Under the pieces are notes generated by a model. The model had not been told where the DNA came from, ran no database searches, and saw only the letters and a program-made list of their open reading frames with translations. A stretch of 38,643 bases of DNA from Hyphomicrobiales bacterium (GTDB lineage: Bacteria > Pseudomonadota > Alphaproteobacteria > Rhizobiales > OSC116), in contig JADGDI010000012.1 of the NCBI GenBank assembly GCA_016744975.1, positions 1,554-40,196 on the forward strand, in the 5' to 3' direction. Of this stretch, positions 7,875-16,949 are shown piece after piece (within the stretch, counting starts at the first letter, position 1; the number at the start of each line of letters is the position of its first letter). The translations under genes were made by a program, and so were the position numbers.

Positions 7875-10800
7875 ATGCATTTGCTCAACATTCAATCTGG
7901 CACGTTAGATGATGAAAGCGAGGCGGTTGATCTCGGGCAAAGTGCGGCTAAAACCATCATTATTTCGGCAGCTGATACCGAATTGGCCAATATCGCTGCG
8001 GCATTTGATAAAGATGTACATGTTAGTTTGAGACTGGCAAATTTTTTGCAATTAAAACACCCAATGTCGGTTGATAATTATATTGAAAATACCTTACAAC
8101 ATGCCGAATTGGTGATTTTAAGATTGTTGGGTGGGCAGGCTTATTGGGCTTATGGTTTGGAGCAAATTGCCAATATTTGCACAAAGAAAAACATTAAATT
8201 ATGCGTGTTACCTGGTGATGTGAAACCCGATGAAAATTTGGATCAATTTAACAGCATATCGCAGGTTCAAATGTTGGATATTTGGCAATATTTTAACCAT
8301 GGTGGGGAGCAGAATGCGCGATCATTGCTGCAATATTGTGGTTATTTGTTGGGTAATAATACGCGGCCATCTGGCGCTAAGATATTACTCAATGCGGGGC
8401 TTTATTGGCCGAATGAAGAGCATGTCACACTAAATGATCTGTCTGGTTTATGGCAGCAAAAAGATCAACCATTTGCGGCGGTTATTTTTTACCGGGCATT
8501 GCTTGAAGCGGGTAATATTGAGCCGATTGATGCTCTAATTGCCAGTCTTGCATTGCGCGATATCAATGCGGTGCCGATATTTGTTTCATCATTAAAAGAT
8601 GCGGTATCGGCAGAGATTTGCCAGCATATATTTTCGCAATATAAGCCTTCGGTCATTTTAAACTGTACTGCATTTTCAGTTGGTGGGTTTGAGCAGAATG
8701 AAATTGATGGCGTGGGGCGTAAAAAGTCGGTTTTAGAACAAGCAGATTGCCCGGTATTGCAGGTGGTTTTATCTGGGCAAAGTAAGCAAGCTTGGCAAGA
8801 AAATATGCAAGGGCTTTCGGCGCGAGATTTAGCGATGAATGTGGCTTTAACGGAAGTTGATGGGCGCATATTAAGCCGTGCTATTTCTTTTAAATCGTCA
8901 AAAATATACAATGAGGCAACGCAATCTTATATTGTCCAACATAAAAGCCTGCCAGATAGAGTGGCATTTGTAGCAGATTTAGCAAACAATTGGTTAAGGC
9001 TAAAAAATACAGCACCAAGGGCGCGTAAGGTGGTGTTAATATTGGCCAATTATCCGAATAAAAACGCTCGAATTGGCAATGGTGTGGGTCTTGATGCGCC
9101 GCAATCTAGCGTGGATATGCTGAAAATGTTACAAGAACATGGCTATCAAATTAATGATATTCCGCCTAATGGCACTGTGTTAATTGAGTGGCTAAAAACT
9201 GGTACAACCAACCTGTTAAGTGAGGGTAAGGCCAAGCAAGGCGAGGTTAAGTTAAGCCTTGCTGATTATTTGAAATATTTTGAAGGCCTGCCAAAAAACA
9301 TACAGCAAGAAATGACTGACCGTTGGGGCGATGCGAAAGATGACCCATTTTTTCATGATACAGATTTTCATTTGCCGATTAAGATATTTGGCAATGTCTG
9401 TGTAGCGATTCAGCCTGCTAGGGGTTATAATATTGACCCAAAAAGCAGTTATCATGACCCTGATTTGGTACCACCACATGGCTATTTAGCATTTTATTTA
9501 TGGCTGCGTGAAAATTTTGGGGCGCAGGCCTTCATTCATAATGGCAAACATGGTAATTTAGAATGGCTACCTGGCAAGGCTTTGGCATTGTCTAACAGCT
9601 GCTACCCCGAAATTGCATTTGGTAGCATGCCGAATATTTACCCATTTATCGTTAATGACCCTGGCGAGGGCAGTCAGGCGAAACGGCGCAATAGTGCAGT
9701 AATTTTAGACCATTTAACACCGCCATTAACCCGTGCAGAAAGCTATGGTCCACTTAAGGATTTGGAAGCGCTGGTTGATGAGTATTTTACCGCATCGGGC
9801 ATGGATAAAAGACGGTTAAAATATATTAGTCAGCAGATTTTTGACCTGACCAAACGCACTGGGCTTGATGAAGATAGCGGTATGAGTGTAAATGATGATG
9901 AGGGCGAGGCATTGGCTAAGCTGGATAACCATCTATGTGATTTAAAAGAGTTGCAAATTCGGGATGGCTTGCATATTTTTGGCAGCGCACCGCAAGATTT
10001 ATTGGATGAAAAACATTGGCTTGAGACCAATTTATTGGTGGCATTAATGCGCGTGCCCCGCGCGCTTGGGCATGGCAATGATATGAGCTTTATTCGGGCA
10101 ATTTCGCAAGATTTGGGTTTTGAATTTGACCCGCTTGATTGTTTGATGAATGAAGACTGGCAAGGGGCGCGACCAGAAATATTGCAAGGCCTTACCGCCG
10201 ATGTTTGGCGTAGCAACGGCGATACGGTGGAGCGGATAGAAATTTTAGCGCAGCATTTGATTAAAGGTAATATTAAGCCTGCGGCTGAGTGGCCGCTTTG
10301 TAACGCAATGCTAGCCTATGTTAAGGATCATGTTAGGCCAAAGCTTGCCTCATGTGGTGAGGCAGAAATGCAAAGCTTGCTTGATGGTTTAAATGGGCAA
10401 TTTGTCAAACCTGGTCCTTCTGGCGCGCCAAGCCGCGGGCGTTTAGATGTGCTGCCAACAGGGCGTAATTTTTATTCGATTGATAGCCGTTCTTTGCCCA
10501 CACCAAGCGCATGGAATTTGGGTGAAAAATCGGCAGAAAACTTATTGACTATTCATGCGCAAACCCATGGTCAGCACCTTAAACATGCGGCTATTTCACT
10601 TTGGGGTACAGCCAATATGCGCACAGGTGGTGATGATATTGCGCAGGCAATGGCGCTGATTGGTGTTAAACCCGTTTGGGACAAAATATCGTGGCGGGTG
10701 ACGGGGTTTGAGGTCATTCCTCTGGCGAAACTAAACCGCCCAAGGGTTGATGTGACGATGCGAATTTCTGGATTTTTTAGAGATGCTTTTCCGCAGCAAA

Positions 10801-11654
10801 TTGACTTGTTTGATAAAGCGGTACGGATGGTAGCTTTGCTGGATGAGCCTGATGATTATAATATTATCGCCAGAAACTATAAAGCCGAAGTTAGAGGTTT
10901 AATTGAGCAAGGAATGGGTGAACCAGATGCCCAGCGCCAAGCTGGGTTTAGGATATTTGGCTCAAAACCTGGAGCTTATGGGGCTGGACTGCAATCGCTA
11001 ATTGATGAAAATTTATGGCAAGAGCGCAGTGATTTTGCCAAGGCATATCTTGCTTGGGGCAGTTACGCATATGGACAAAATGAGCAAGGCAGCCGACAAG
11101 AGCGTAGTTTTGAGACAAGATTAAAGAATACCGAAGCCATTATCCAAAACCAAGATAACCGCGAGCATGATGTTTTAGACAGCGATGACTATTACCAATT
11201 TGAAGGCGGCTTGGCGGCGGCGGCGGCGTATATTGGCGGCACAATGCCGACGATTTATCATAATGACCATAGCCGACCTGAGCGGCCAGTTATTAGAACC
11301 TTAGAGCAAGAAATCGCTCGCACATTGCGAGGCCGTGCGGTGAACCCAAAATGGCTGGAAGGGGCGATGCGCCATGGTTATAAAGGTGGGTTTGAAATGG
11401 CGGCAACGGTGGATTATCTTTATGCATTTGCCGCAACTACCAATGCGGTTAAGAGCCATCATTTTGATGCAATTTTTGAAGCTTATATTGAAGATGATAA
11501 AATTCGTCAGTTTTTAGATGAGCATAACCCTGATGCATTAAAGGATATAATTAACCGTTTACTTGATGCACAGAAAAAGCAATTATGGATACCAAGACGC
11601 AATGCAACCTATGCGCAATTGCAACAATATTTAACTGAGCAATGCTTACAATAA
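7875..11654 (+). CDS. cobN: Cobaltochelatase large subunit CobN
   Basis: The large subunit of the ATP-dependent, aerobic-type cobaltochelatase, which inserts cobalt into hydrogenobyrinate a,c-diamide with CobS/CobT AAA+ partners. The 1259 residues span the full family length and resemble the BchH/ChlH magnesium-chelatase subunit. The N-terminus MHLLNIQSG...VDLGQS...IIISAADTELA is characteristic. Other family stretches are HDPDLVPPHGYLAFYLWLRE, FIHNGKHGNLEWLPGKALALS, PFIVNDPGEGSQAKRR and, near the end, GAMRHGYKGGFEMAATVDYL. No frameshift or internal stop is present. It is followed after 12 bases by cobO. The chelatase CobS and CobT subunits are not in the window. Its presence beside a CbiX is discussed under findings. 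Confidence 0.96.
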   Translation: MHLLNIQSGTLDDESEAVDLGQSAAKTIIISAADTELANIAAAFDKDVHVSLRLANFLQLKHPMSVDNYIENTLQHAELVILRLLGGQAYWAYGLEQIANICTKKNIKLCVLPGDVKPDENLDQFNSISQVQMLDIWQYFNHGGEQNARSLLQYCGYLLGNNTRPSGAKILLNAGLYWPNEEHVTLNDLSGLWQQKDQPFAAVIFYRALLEAGNIEPIDALIASLALRDINAVPIFVSSLKDAVSAEICQHIFSQYKPSVILNCTAFSVGGFEQNEIDGVGRKKSVLEQADCPVLQVVLSGQSKQAWQENMQGLSARDLAMNVALTEVDGRILSRAISFKSSKIYNEATQSYIVQHKSLPDRVAFVADLANNWLRLKNTAPRARKVVLILANYPNKNARIGNGVGLDAPQSSVDMLKMLQEHGYQINDIPPNGTVLIEWLKTGTTNLLSEGKAKQGEVKLSLADYLKYFEGLPKNIQQEMTDRWGDAKDDPFFHDTDFHLPIKIFGNVCVAIQPARGYNIDPKSSYHDPDLVPPHGYLAFYLWLRENFGAQAFIHNGKHGNLEWLPGKALALSNSCYPEIAFGSMPNIYPFIVNDPGEGSQAKRRNSAVILDHLTPPLTRAESYGPLKDLEALVDEYFTASGMDKRRLKYISQQIFDLTKRTGLDEDSGMSVNDDEGEALAKLDNHLCDLKELQIRDGLHIFGSAPQDLLDEKHWLETNLLVALMRVPRALGHGNDMSFIRAISQDLGFEFDPLDCLMNEDWQGARPEILQGLTADVWRSNGDTVERIEILAQHLIKGNIKPAAEWPLCNAMLAYVKDHVRPKLASCGEAEMQSLLDGLNGQFVKPGPSGAPSRGRLDVLPTGRNFYSIDSRSLPTPSAWNLGEKSAENLLTIHAQTHGQHLKHAAISLWGTANMRTGGDDIAQAMALIGVKPVWDKISWRVTGFEVIPLAKLNRPRVDVTMRISGFFRDAFPQQIDLFDKAVRMVALLDEPDDYNIIARNYKAEVRGLIEQGMGEPDAQRQAGFRIFGSKPGAYGAGLQSLIDENLWQERSDFAKAYLAWGSYAYGQNEQGSRQERSFETRLKNTEAIIQNQDNREHDVLDSDDYYQFEGGLAAAAAYIGGTMPTIYHNDHSRPERPVIRTLEQEIARTLRGRAVNPKWLEGAMRHGYKGGFEMAATVDYLYAFAATTNAVKSHHFDAIFEAYIEDDKIRQFLDEHNPDALKDIINRLLDAQKKQLWIPRRNATYAQLQQYLTEQCLQ

Positions 11655-11666
11655 CGGCTTATATCT

Positions 11667-12290
11667 ATGACCAAAAAGACTTTGACCGAACAAGAAACAA
11701 CCGCCCGCCATAATATGAAAATGGCTAAGAAAAAAGCGGTTCGTGATAAAATGATTGCCAGTAAAACTCAAGAAAAAGGGCTGCTTATTGTGCATACTGG
11801 CAAAGGTAAAGGCAAATCAACCGCTGCCTTTGGTATGGTATTTAGGGCAATTGGTCATAAACAAAAAGTTGCGGTTGTGCAATTTATCAAAGGGGCATGG
11901 GAGACAGGTGAGCGCGATATTTTAGAGAATTATAGCGATTATGTTGATGTATTTGTTGAAGGTGAGGGCTTTACATGGGAGACGCAAGATAGAGAGCGGG
12001 ATATTGCGGCCGCGCAAAAAGGTTGGAGTCGCTCTAAAGAATGCATATTAAGCGGCGATTATAAGATGGTATTGCTGGATGAGCTAAATATTGCATTACG
12101 TTATGATTATATAGAACTTACTGATGTTCTCGAAGTGTTAGCTGACAAACCAAGTGATGTACATGTGGTAATAACTGGACGTAATGCTAAAGTTGAATTG
12201 ATTGAAATGGCGGATTTGGTTACTGAAATGACGCAAATAAAACACCCATTTAGGTCTGGTGTTAAAGCACAACCTTGTATTGAATTTTAA
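11667..12290 (+). CDS. cobO: Corrinoid adenosyltransferase (CobO/BtuR type)
   Basis: It transfers the 5'-deoxyadenosyl group from ATP to Co(I) of cobyrinate a,c-diamide or other corrinoids. The 207 residues have a polar N-terminal segment (1-37), then LIVHTGKGKGKSTAAFG, the reversed-orientation P-loop of this family (45-52). Further on are VQFIKGAWETGERD, EGFTWETQD, LLDELNIALRYDYI and VITGRNA, all typical of CobA/CobO. The C-terminus HPFRSGVKAQPCIEF is also characteristic. It is last in the cobP-W-N-O block. No terminator hairpin is obvious in the 113 bases before the next gene, so read-through into the histidine kinase gene is possible. Confidence 0.95.
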   Translation: MTKKTLTEQETTARHNMKMAKKKAVRDKMIASKTQEKGLLIVHTGKGKGKSTAAFGMVFRAIGHKQKVAVVQFIKGAWETGERDILENYSDYVDVFVEGEGFTWETQDRERDIAAAQKGWSRSKECILSGDYKMVLLDELNIALRYDYIELTDVLEVLADKPSDVHVVITGRNAKVELIEMADLVTEMTQIKHPFRSGVKAQPCIEF

Positions 12291-12403
12291 GACTTGCTAC
12301 AAATTTTTTTTTGATCCACTATTATAAAAGGCCAAACAAATATGTTTTTTATCTATAGCGGTTTGATTTTGGCACAGAAATAATAAGCTAGCGAGATGTC
12401 AAA

Positions 12404-15400
12404 ATGATCGCGGAATGGACGATAATACTTATAGCCATTATTTTTCTATTTATAATAACCTTGATTGTAAATTTGACTAATAATAACCGGTTTAGCCCAT
12501 CTGTTATCGCTTTGAGGCCACTTATATACGGCCTGGCGCCGCTGTTATTTCTAACAATCTTGTGTATGATTGTCTTATATAATTTGGCTCAAAGTGAGGG
12601 TTGGAGTGCCGTCTCTATTGTGCTTGGGCCATTTGCAGTATTTTTATTTGGCAAAAAATTGTTGCATAGAGTCCAAAAAGTGGTGCGCATGCAAAATATC
12701 ACTACTTTGCCTCAGTTTTTTCAGGCACGTTATGGCAATAAAACCCCCATTACCATGGTTGCTATTATTATTATCCTGTTTTTGGCAATACCATTTTTGG
12801 GTGTACAGATTTGGTATATTGATTATAGCACGCAATTAATGACTATTTATTTGGAGGCTAATCACGCCCATGATCATGAACATGTAACGGCACATGATTC
12901 GAGTATTTTTATTTGGGTATTACTCATTTATACGATTTTTGTTGCTGGAAAAAGTATTGGCAGAAAAAATGCGACGGATGGGGTGTTGTTATCCTTGGCT
13001 ATTTTTACCATATTTTCAATAATTGTGGTTGTTGCTGGGTGTTTTTATGTTATTTTTCAAGGGTTTGGGGGTGTTTCAGTTCTGGTTGATAAGTTTCAGT
13101 TTTACCGTCTAGAAAATCGGCTATTTGATGATGATTACTCTTGGTTACATTTACTAATTGCGATGCCACTGGCAGCATTTACCTTTTTTGCATCACCATG
13201 GCAGTTTCAGCTTATTGTCGTTGAGAATTCAAACCATCAGGAACTTGAAGGTGGGCGAAAAGTATTTTTAATTGGGTTAACGGTTTTTTCTCTGTTTTGT
13301 TTTGCGATGGTTTTGGCAATGCTGGTTTGGTATGAAGGGTCAAACTATCAAAAAATTGAATTTTCTACTCTGCATTTTGCCCTTACCAACAAATCATTAC
13401 CGTTGGCTGTATTGGTTTATACAGTGACGATTGTCTCAACCTTGTTGCTGATGATAATTGAGCTTCTGGCCATTGCTAATATGATAAGTATTGATGTTAT
13501 TGAACCCATAGTGGCTTATTTTCAAGCCCGCAAAAAGCTAATTTGGGTTTTGTCCGAAACGGCAACTTTTTGGATTAAAAGAATTGCAGTATTGGTTACT
13601 TGCTTGTTTGGCTATTTTTATTTTCAGGTTGTTCCATATAATGGATTTGATGAAGGGATTCTTTATGCATCTTCAACTTTATTGTTTCAGTTAGCGCCTG
13701 GTTTCATTCTTGGGTTATACTGGCAACGTGCCAATTCAAATGGTGTATTAACGGGTATTATTGTCGGTTCTATAATATGGTTTATTACCAACGGGGCACC
13801 CTTAGCAGTAGAACAAGGCTTGTTGGGGTTTCATCCGCTGGCTAATACACAAGAATGGTTTGCCATACTCAAGGTTTCTGGGTTAAAAATGAATGATTAT
13901 ACCTATGGTCTTATTTGGTCTGCAGGAGCCAATATTTTTTGCATAATTGTTATTTCTTATCTTACCAGCCCCAATATGGAAGAGCTGTTGCAAAACCGGT
14001 TATTTATTGACAGTCAAGATGAAATTGAAAACCCAGTTTTACCAAGCAAACATAGAAATTCTACTTTGTTTGATTTGCAAAAACTGGTGGGGCAATATGT
14101 TGGCCAGGATATAGCTGAAAAGCGTTTTAAGCGTTATTCTTTAAATAACGACATTAGCTATAATTTAAACGAATTTGCACATATTAAACATATCAGATAT
14201 GCAGAGGAGCAGTTAAGTAATGCGATTGGCGCATCATCGGCCAGATTTGTAATGGCTTTGGTCATGGAGCGAAAAAAGGTTGGTGCAGAAAGTACCATAA
14301 AACTATTGGATGAAGCGTCAGAATTTATTCATTATAACCGTGAAATATTGCAATCGGCGATTGATAATATCATTCAAGGTATTTGTGTTTTGGATGATAA
14401 TTTGAAACTCACTTGTTGGAATAAAGCATTCCAAACTATATTGCAAATTCCCGATGCGGTACTTGAGAGAGACTTAAGCTTTAAAGCAATTTTATATTAT
14501 TGTGCTGAAAAAGGTTGCTTTGGCGAGGGTAATGTTGATGAAATTGTTGCGCAGCGAATTGCAAATTATGTGACCCTTAAGCTTTCTGTTCAGGAGGATA
14601 TAGCAACCACTGGAGAGGTTTTACATGTAACTTCTGCTGCGATGCCAGAAGGAGGGTGCGTTATAACATTTGATAATGTTACCAAACAAATTAATGCAGC
14701 AAAACAGCTTGAGAGTATCAATTATAACTTGGAATTAAGGGTTGATAAACGAACCAAGGAGTTAACCAATTTAAATGATCAGCTAGAAATAGCAAGGCGT
14801 ATTGCTGAAGAAGCAAATGTTGATAAGACACGGTTTTTGGCTGCAGCTAGTCATGATATTTCGCAACCAATGAATGCGGCTATGTTATATTCTACGGCAT
14901 TGTTAGAAAAAGGTTTAAAGGGTGATGTTGCAGAAATTGCAAAGAATTTGGGCCAATCTTTAACATCGGTTGAAGAAATTCTAGTGGCATTGCTTGATAT
15001 TTCAAGACTTGATTCTGGTGCGTATAAAGCTGAATTAACAGATTTTTCGATTAGTGAGTTGTTTGAACAATTATACATTGAATTTAAACCTCTGGCAAAA
15101 AACAAAGGCCTTAAACTTCGGTTTGTTGAAAGCAATCTGTATATTCGTTCTGACCGAAGTCATCTTAAGCGGATATTACAAAATTATATCTCTAATGCGA
15201 TTAAATATACTAGCCAAGGGGGAGTTCTGGTTTGTATTCGTAAGGTTGATGGCCAGTTGCGGATTGATGTTTATGATACTGGTGATGGGATTGCATCTTT
15301 TCAATTTAAAACTATTTTTAAAGAATTTAAACGCTTGGAAGGTGGTATGCGTTTGGCACAGGGGGTTGGGCTTGGACTTTCTATTGTTGACCGAATTGCT

Positions 15401-15916
15401 AATATTATCGACACAAAAATTGAAGTTGCTTCAATTATGGGCAAAGGCTCTCGGTTTTCTTGTTTTGTCCTTGCTGGAGAAAAAGAAAAAACGCGTCGTG
15501 ATGTGCCAAAACTTGCTATATCGAGAAGTCAATTATCTAACTTAAATGTGGTTTGTATTGATAATGAGGTTGAAATTTTAAATGCGTTAAAAACCCTATT
15601 ATCGAATTGGGGGATTAATGGTATTTATGTTGAAACATCACAAGATGCACTTTTGGAAATTGAACAAAGAAATATTATTCCAGATGCAATTATTGTGGAT
15701 TATCATTTAAACTTTGAGAATGGTGTATTTGCGATTGAAAAAATCAGGTGGCAAATTGAACATCCAATTATTGCTATTTTGGCGACAGCAGATCGCTCAG
15801 ACACGGTGGTTAAAGTTTGCAATCAAAAAGGCATTACTTTAATGCATAAACCAATTAAGCCTGCAGTTTTAAGGGCAACATTATCGCGCGCTGGTGGAAA
15901 TAAAATATTTTTTTAA
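12404..15916 (+). CDS. CrbS-like SLC5/SSS-PAS hybrid sensor histidine kinase
   Basis: An 1170-residue membrane sensor. Residues 1 to about 515 form a multi-helix sodium:solute symporter-like (SLC5) unit. A STAC-like linker follows (about 545-635, with NAIGASSAR). Then come a PAS domain (about 645-765, IIQGICVLDDNLKLTCWNKAF), a coiled coil (about 770-810), a HisKA domain with phospho-acceptor His817 in AASHDISQP, an HATPase domain (N box NYISNAIKYT from 927, then DTGDGIA and GVGLGLSIV) and a C-terminal receiver with Asp1099. This order and length match CrbS, which in Vibrio and Pseudomonas controls acetate use through CrbR; related NahK/ErcS-type kinases share the kinase half. It lies 113 bases after cobO and is convergent with the LuxR-type regulator. 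The ligand is unknown. A role in B12 control is inference from position only. Confidence 0.85.
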   Translation: MIAEWTIILIAIIFLFIITLIVNLTNNNRFSPSVIALRPLIYGLAPLLFLTILCMIVLYNLAQSEGWSAVSIVLGPFAVFLFGKKLLHRVQKVVRMQNITTLPQFFQARYGNKTPITMVAIIIILFLAIPFLGVQIWYIDYSTQLMTIYLEANHAHDHEHVTAHDSSIFIWVLLIYTIFVAGKSIGRKNATDGVLLSLAIFTIFSIIVVVAGCFYVIFQGFGGVSVLVDKFQFYRLENRLFDDDYSWLHLLIAMPLAAFTFFASPWQFQLIVVENSNHQELEGGRKVFLIGLTVFSLFCFAMVLAMLVWYEGSNYQKIEFSTLHFALTNKSLPLAVLVYTVTIVSTLLLMIIELLAIANMISIDVIEPIVAYFQARKKLIWVLSETATFWIKRIAVLVTCLFGYFYFQVVPYNGFDEGILYASSTLLFQLAPGFILGLYWQRANSNGVLTGIIVGSIIWFITNGAPLAVEQGLLGFHPLANTQEWFAILKVSGLKMNDYTYGLIWSAGANIFCIIVISYLTSPNMEELLQNRLFIDSQDEIENPVLPSKHRNSTLFDLQKLVGQYVGQDIAEKRFKRYSLNNDISYNLNEFAHIKHIRYAEEQLSNAIGASSARFVMALVMERKKVGAESTIKLLDEASEFIHYNREILQSAIDNIIQGICVLDDNLKLTCWNKAFQTILQIPDAVLERDLSFKAILYYCAEKGCFGEGNVDEIVAQRIANYVTLKLSVQEDIATTGEVLHVTSAAMPEGGCVITFDNVTKQINAAKQLESINYNLELRVDKRTKELTNLNDQLEIARRIAEEANVDKTRFLAAASHDISQPMNAAMLYSTALLEKGLKGDVAEIAKNLGQSLTSVEEILVALLDISRLDSGAYKAELTDFSISELFEQLYIEFKPLAKNKGLKLRFVESNLYIRSDRSHLKRILQNYISNAIKYTSQGGVLVCIRKVDGQLRIDVYDTGDGIASFQFKTIFKEFKRLEGGMRLAQGVGLGLSIVDRIANIIDTKIEVASIMGKGSRFSCFVLAGEKEKTRRDVPKLAISRSQLSNLNVVCIDNEVEILNALKTLLSNWGINGIYVETSQDALLEIEQRNIIPDAIIVDYHLNFENGVFAIEKIRWQIEHPIIAILATADRSDTVVKVCNQKGITLMHKPIKPAVLRATLSRAGGNKIFF

Positions 15917-15944
15917 CGATCTAAAAAGGTTGATCGTAAAGTAT

Positions 15945-15974
15945 AAAAAACCCGCTTCAAAAATTTGAAACGGG
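15945..15974 (-). terminator. Intrinsic terminator of the LuxR-type regulator gene
   Basis: Read on the minus strand, an imperfect hairpin pairs CCCG with CGGG (one C-A mismatch) and TTTGAA with TTCAAA around a short A/T loop. A run of six T (15950-15945) follows directly. It lies between two convergent genes. The plus strand has no T-run after the stem, so it should act mainly on the regulator transcript. Confidence 0.75.
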
Positions 15975-16001
15975 TATGTTATAGTCTGGAGACTTATAAA
16001 T

Positions 16002-16652
16002 TTATACTGCTAGATCGGCAGATTGTACTACGCCAACTCGATTGGCAATAATGACGGCTTGTGTGCGGCTTTCGACATTTAGCTTTTGCAATATGGCCGA
16101 AACATGAGCTTTGATGGTTGCCTCAGACACACTTAATCGATAAGCGATCTGTTTGTTTAGAAGTCCTTCAGAGACCATCATTAACACACGCATTTGTTGT
16201 GGCGTTAACGTAGACATTCGTCTGATCATTTCTTCATCTTTATCGATCACATCTAAATCGACATCATCGGGTATCCAAATTTCACCATCTAAAATCGAGC
16301 GAATGGCATGGGCCATTTCTTCCATTCTAGCAGATTTTGGAATGAAGCCACTGGCGCCAAAGTCAAGAGCGCGTCTAATTGTGGTACTGTCTTCAGATGC
16401 GCTACAAATTGCGACCGGAATAGTGGGGTGCTGAGATCGCATATATAGTAGGCCTGAGAAACCTCTCACGCCCGGCATTGATAAGTCAAGCAGGATCAAA
16501 TCTATATTTGCACCCAATGATATTTGTTCTATCAAATGCTCTAGTGTAGATGCCTCCAAAACTGTTGTCGTTGGATATAGGTTTTTTATGGTTTGGTGCA
16601 GTGCTCCCCGACATAACGGGTGATCATCTGCGATTATTATTTTATAGTTCAC
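16002..16652 (-). CDS. NarL/LuxR-family response regulator, CrbR-like
   Basis: A 216-residue two-component response regulator. The receiver (1 to about 120) has the acidic pair Asp9-Asp10, phospho-acceptor Asp56 in ILLDLSMPG and a Lys in IPKSA. The LuxR-type helix-turn-helix (about 150-212) reads LTPQQMRVLMMVSEG, LNKQIAYRLSVSEATIKAHV and ILQKLNVESRTQA. The start is GTG at 16652; no in-frame ATG lies upstream before a stop. The gene is convergent with the CrbS-like kinase and ends in a good terminator. In characterised systems CrbR activates acetyl-CoA synthetase genes, but no acs gene is present here. Pairing with the kinase is inferred from adjacency. AgmR/ErcR-type regulators look alike, so the exact subfamily is uncertain. 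Confidence 0.88.
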   Translation of the reverse strand: MNYKIIIADDHPLCRGALHQTIKNLYPTTTVLEASTLEHLIEQISLGANIDLILLDLSMPGVRGFSGLLYMRSQHPTIPVAICSASEDSTTIRRALDFGASGFIPKSARMEEMAHAIRSILDGEIWIPDDVDLDVIDKDEEMIRRMSTLTPQQMRVLMMVSEGLLNKQIAYRLSVSEATIKAHVSAILQKLNVESRTQAVIIANRVGVVQSADLAV

Positions 16653-16949
16653 TTACTAGTCCATCAAAAATATTCAGGCTCTTTTCCCCCCTAAAGATCT
16701 CAACGAATAGTTGCATTTAATATGCTGCATTTTATTATATTTAGCATATAAGTGAATGAAGCATGACTTAATTATAGCTAGATTATATTAAATTTAAAAC
16801 AAAAATTTGACTTTTGGCTTTAATACTAAAGAATATGATAATTGATATCGTTAAAGAAATTCTAATTTTTTGCGAAAAACGCCCACATAAAAGCGCCATA
16901 GACCGCTGACTTATACAGTTTAGAATGATAATAATCTATAAATTTTCTT
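16653..16949 (-). promoter_or_regulatory. AT-rich 297-base gap with promoter and inverted repeat for the response regulator
   Basis: This is the longest gene-free stretch in the window. On the minus strand TATAAT (16739-16734) is a good -10 element, with only a weak -35 (GCTTCA) 17 bases upstream. A 7-base inverted repeat, ATATGCT (16720-16726) and AGCATAT (16743-16749), brackets that -10. Two TGCATTT words (16712 and 16726) lie 14 bases apart. This looks like an operator, perhaps for autoregulation. No coding frame or convincing cobM terminator was found in the rest of the gap. Confidence 0.35.

Noticed and set aside
11213-11228. GGC trinucleotide run in cobN, and a similar run in cobM at 17346-17363
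   Set aside because: Both encode alanine stretches in frame and are common in these families; no sign of a phase-variable tract.
12370-12393. TGGCAC upstream of the kinase gene, as a possible sigma-54 promoter
   Set aside because: The -12 TTGC element is absent at the required spacing.
15054-15545. 163-codon plus-strand frame within the kinase gene
   Set aside because: A different frame of the HATPase region; low-complexity Leu/Phe/Val content and no motifs.
16850-16949. Possible cobM terminator
   Set aside because: Only 3-4 base stems (AGCG/CGCT, GCG/CGC) with short T-runs; not convincing.
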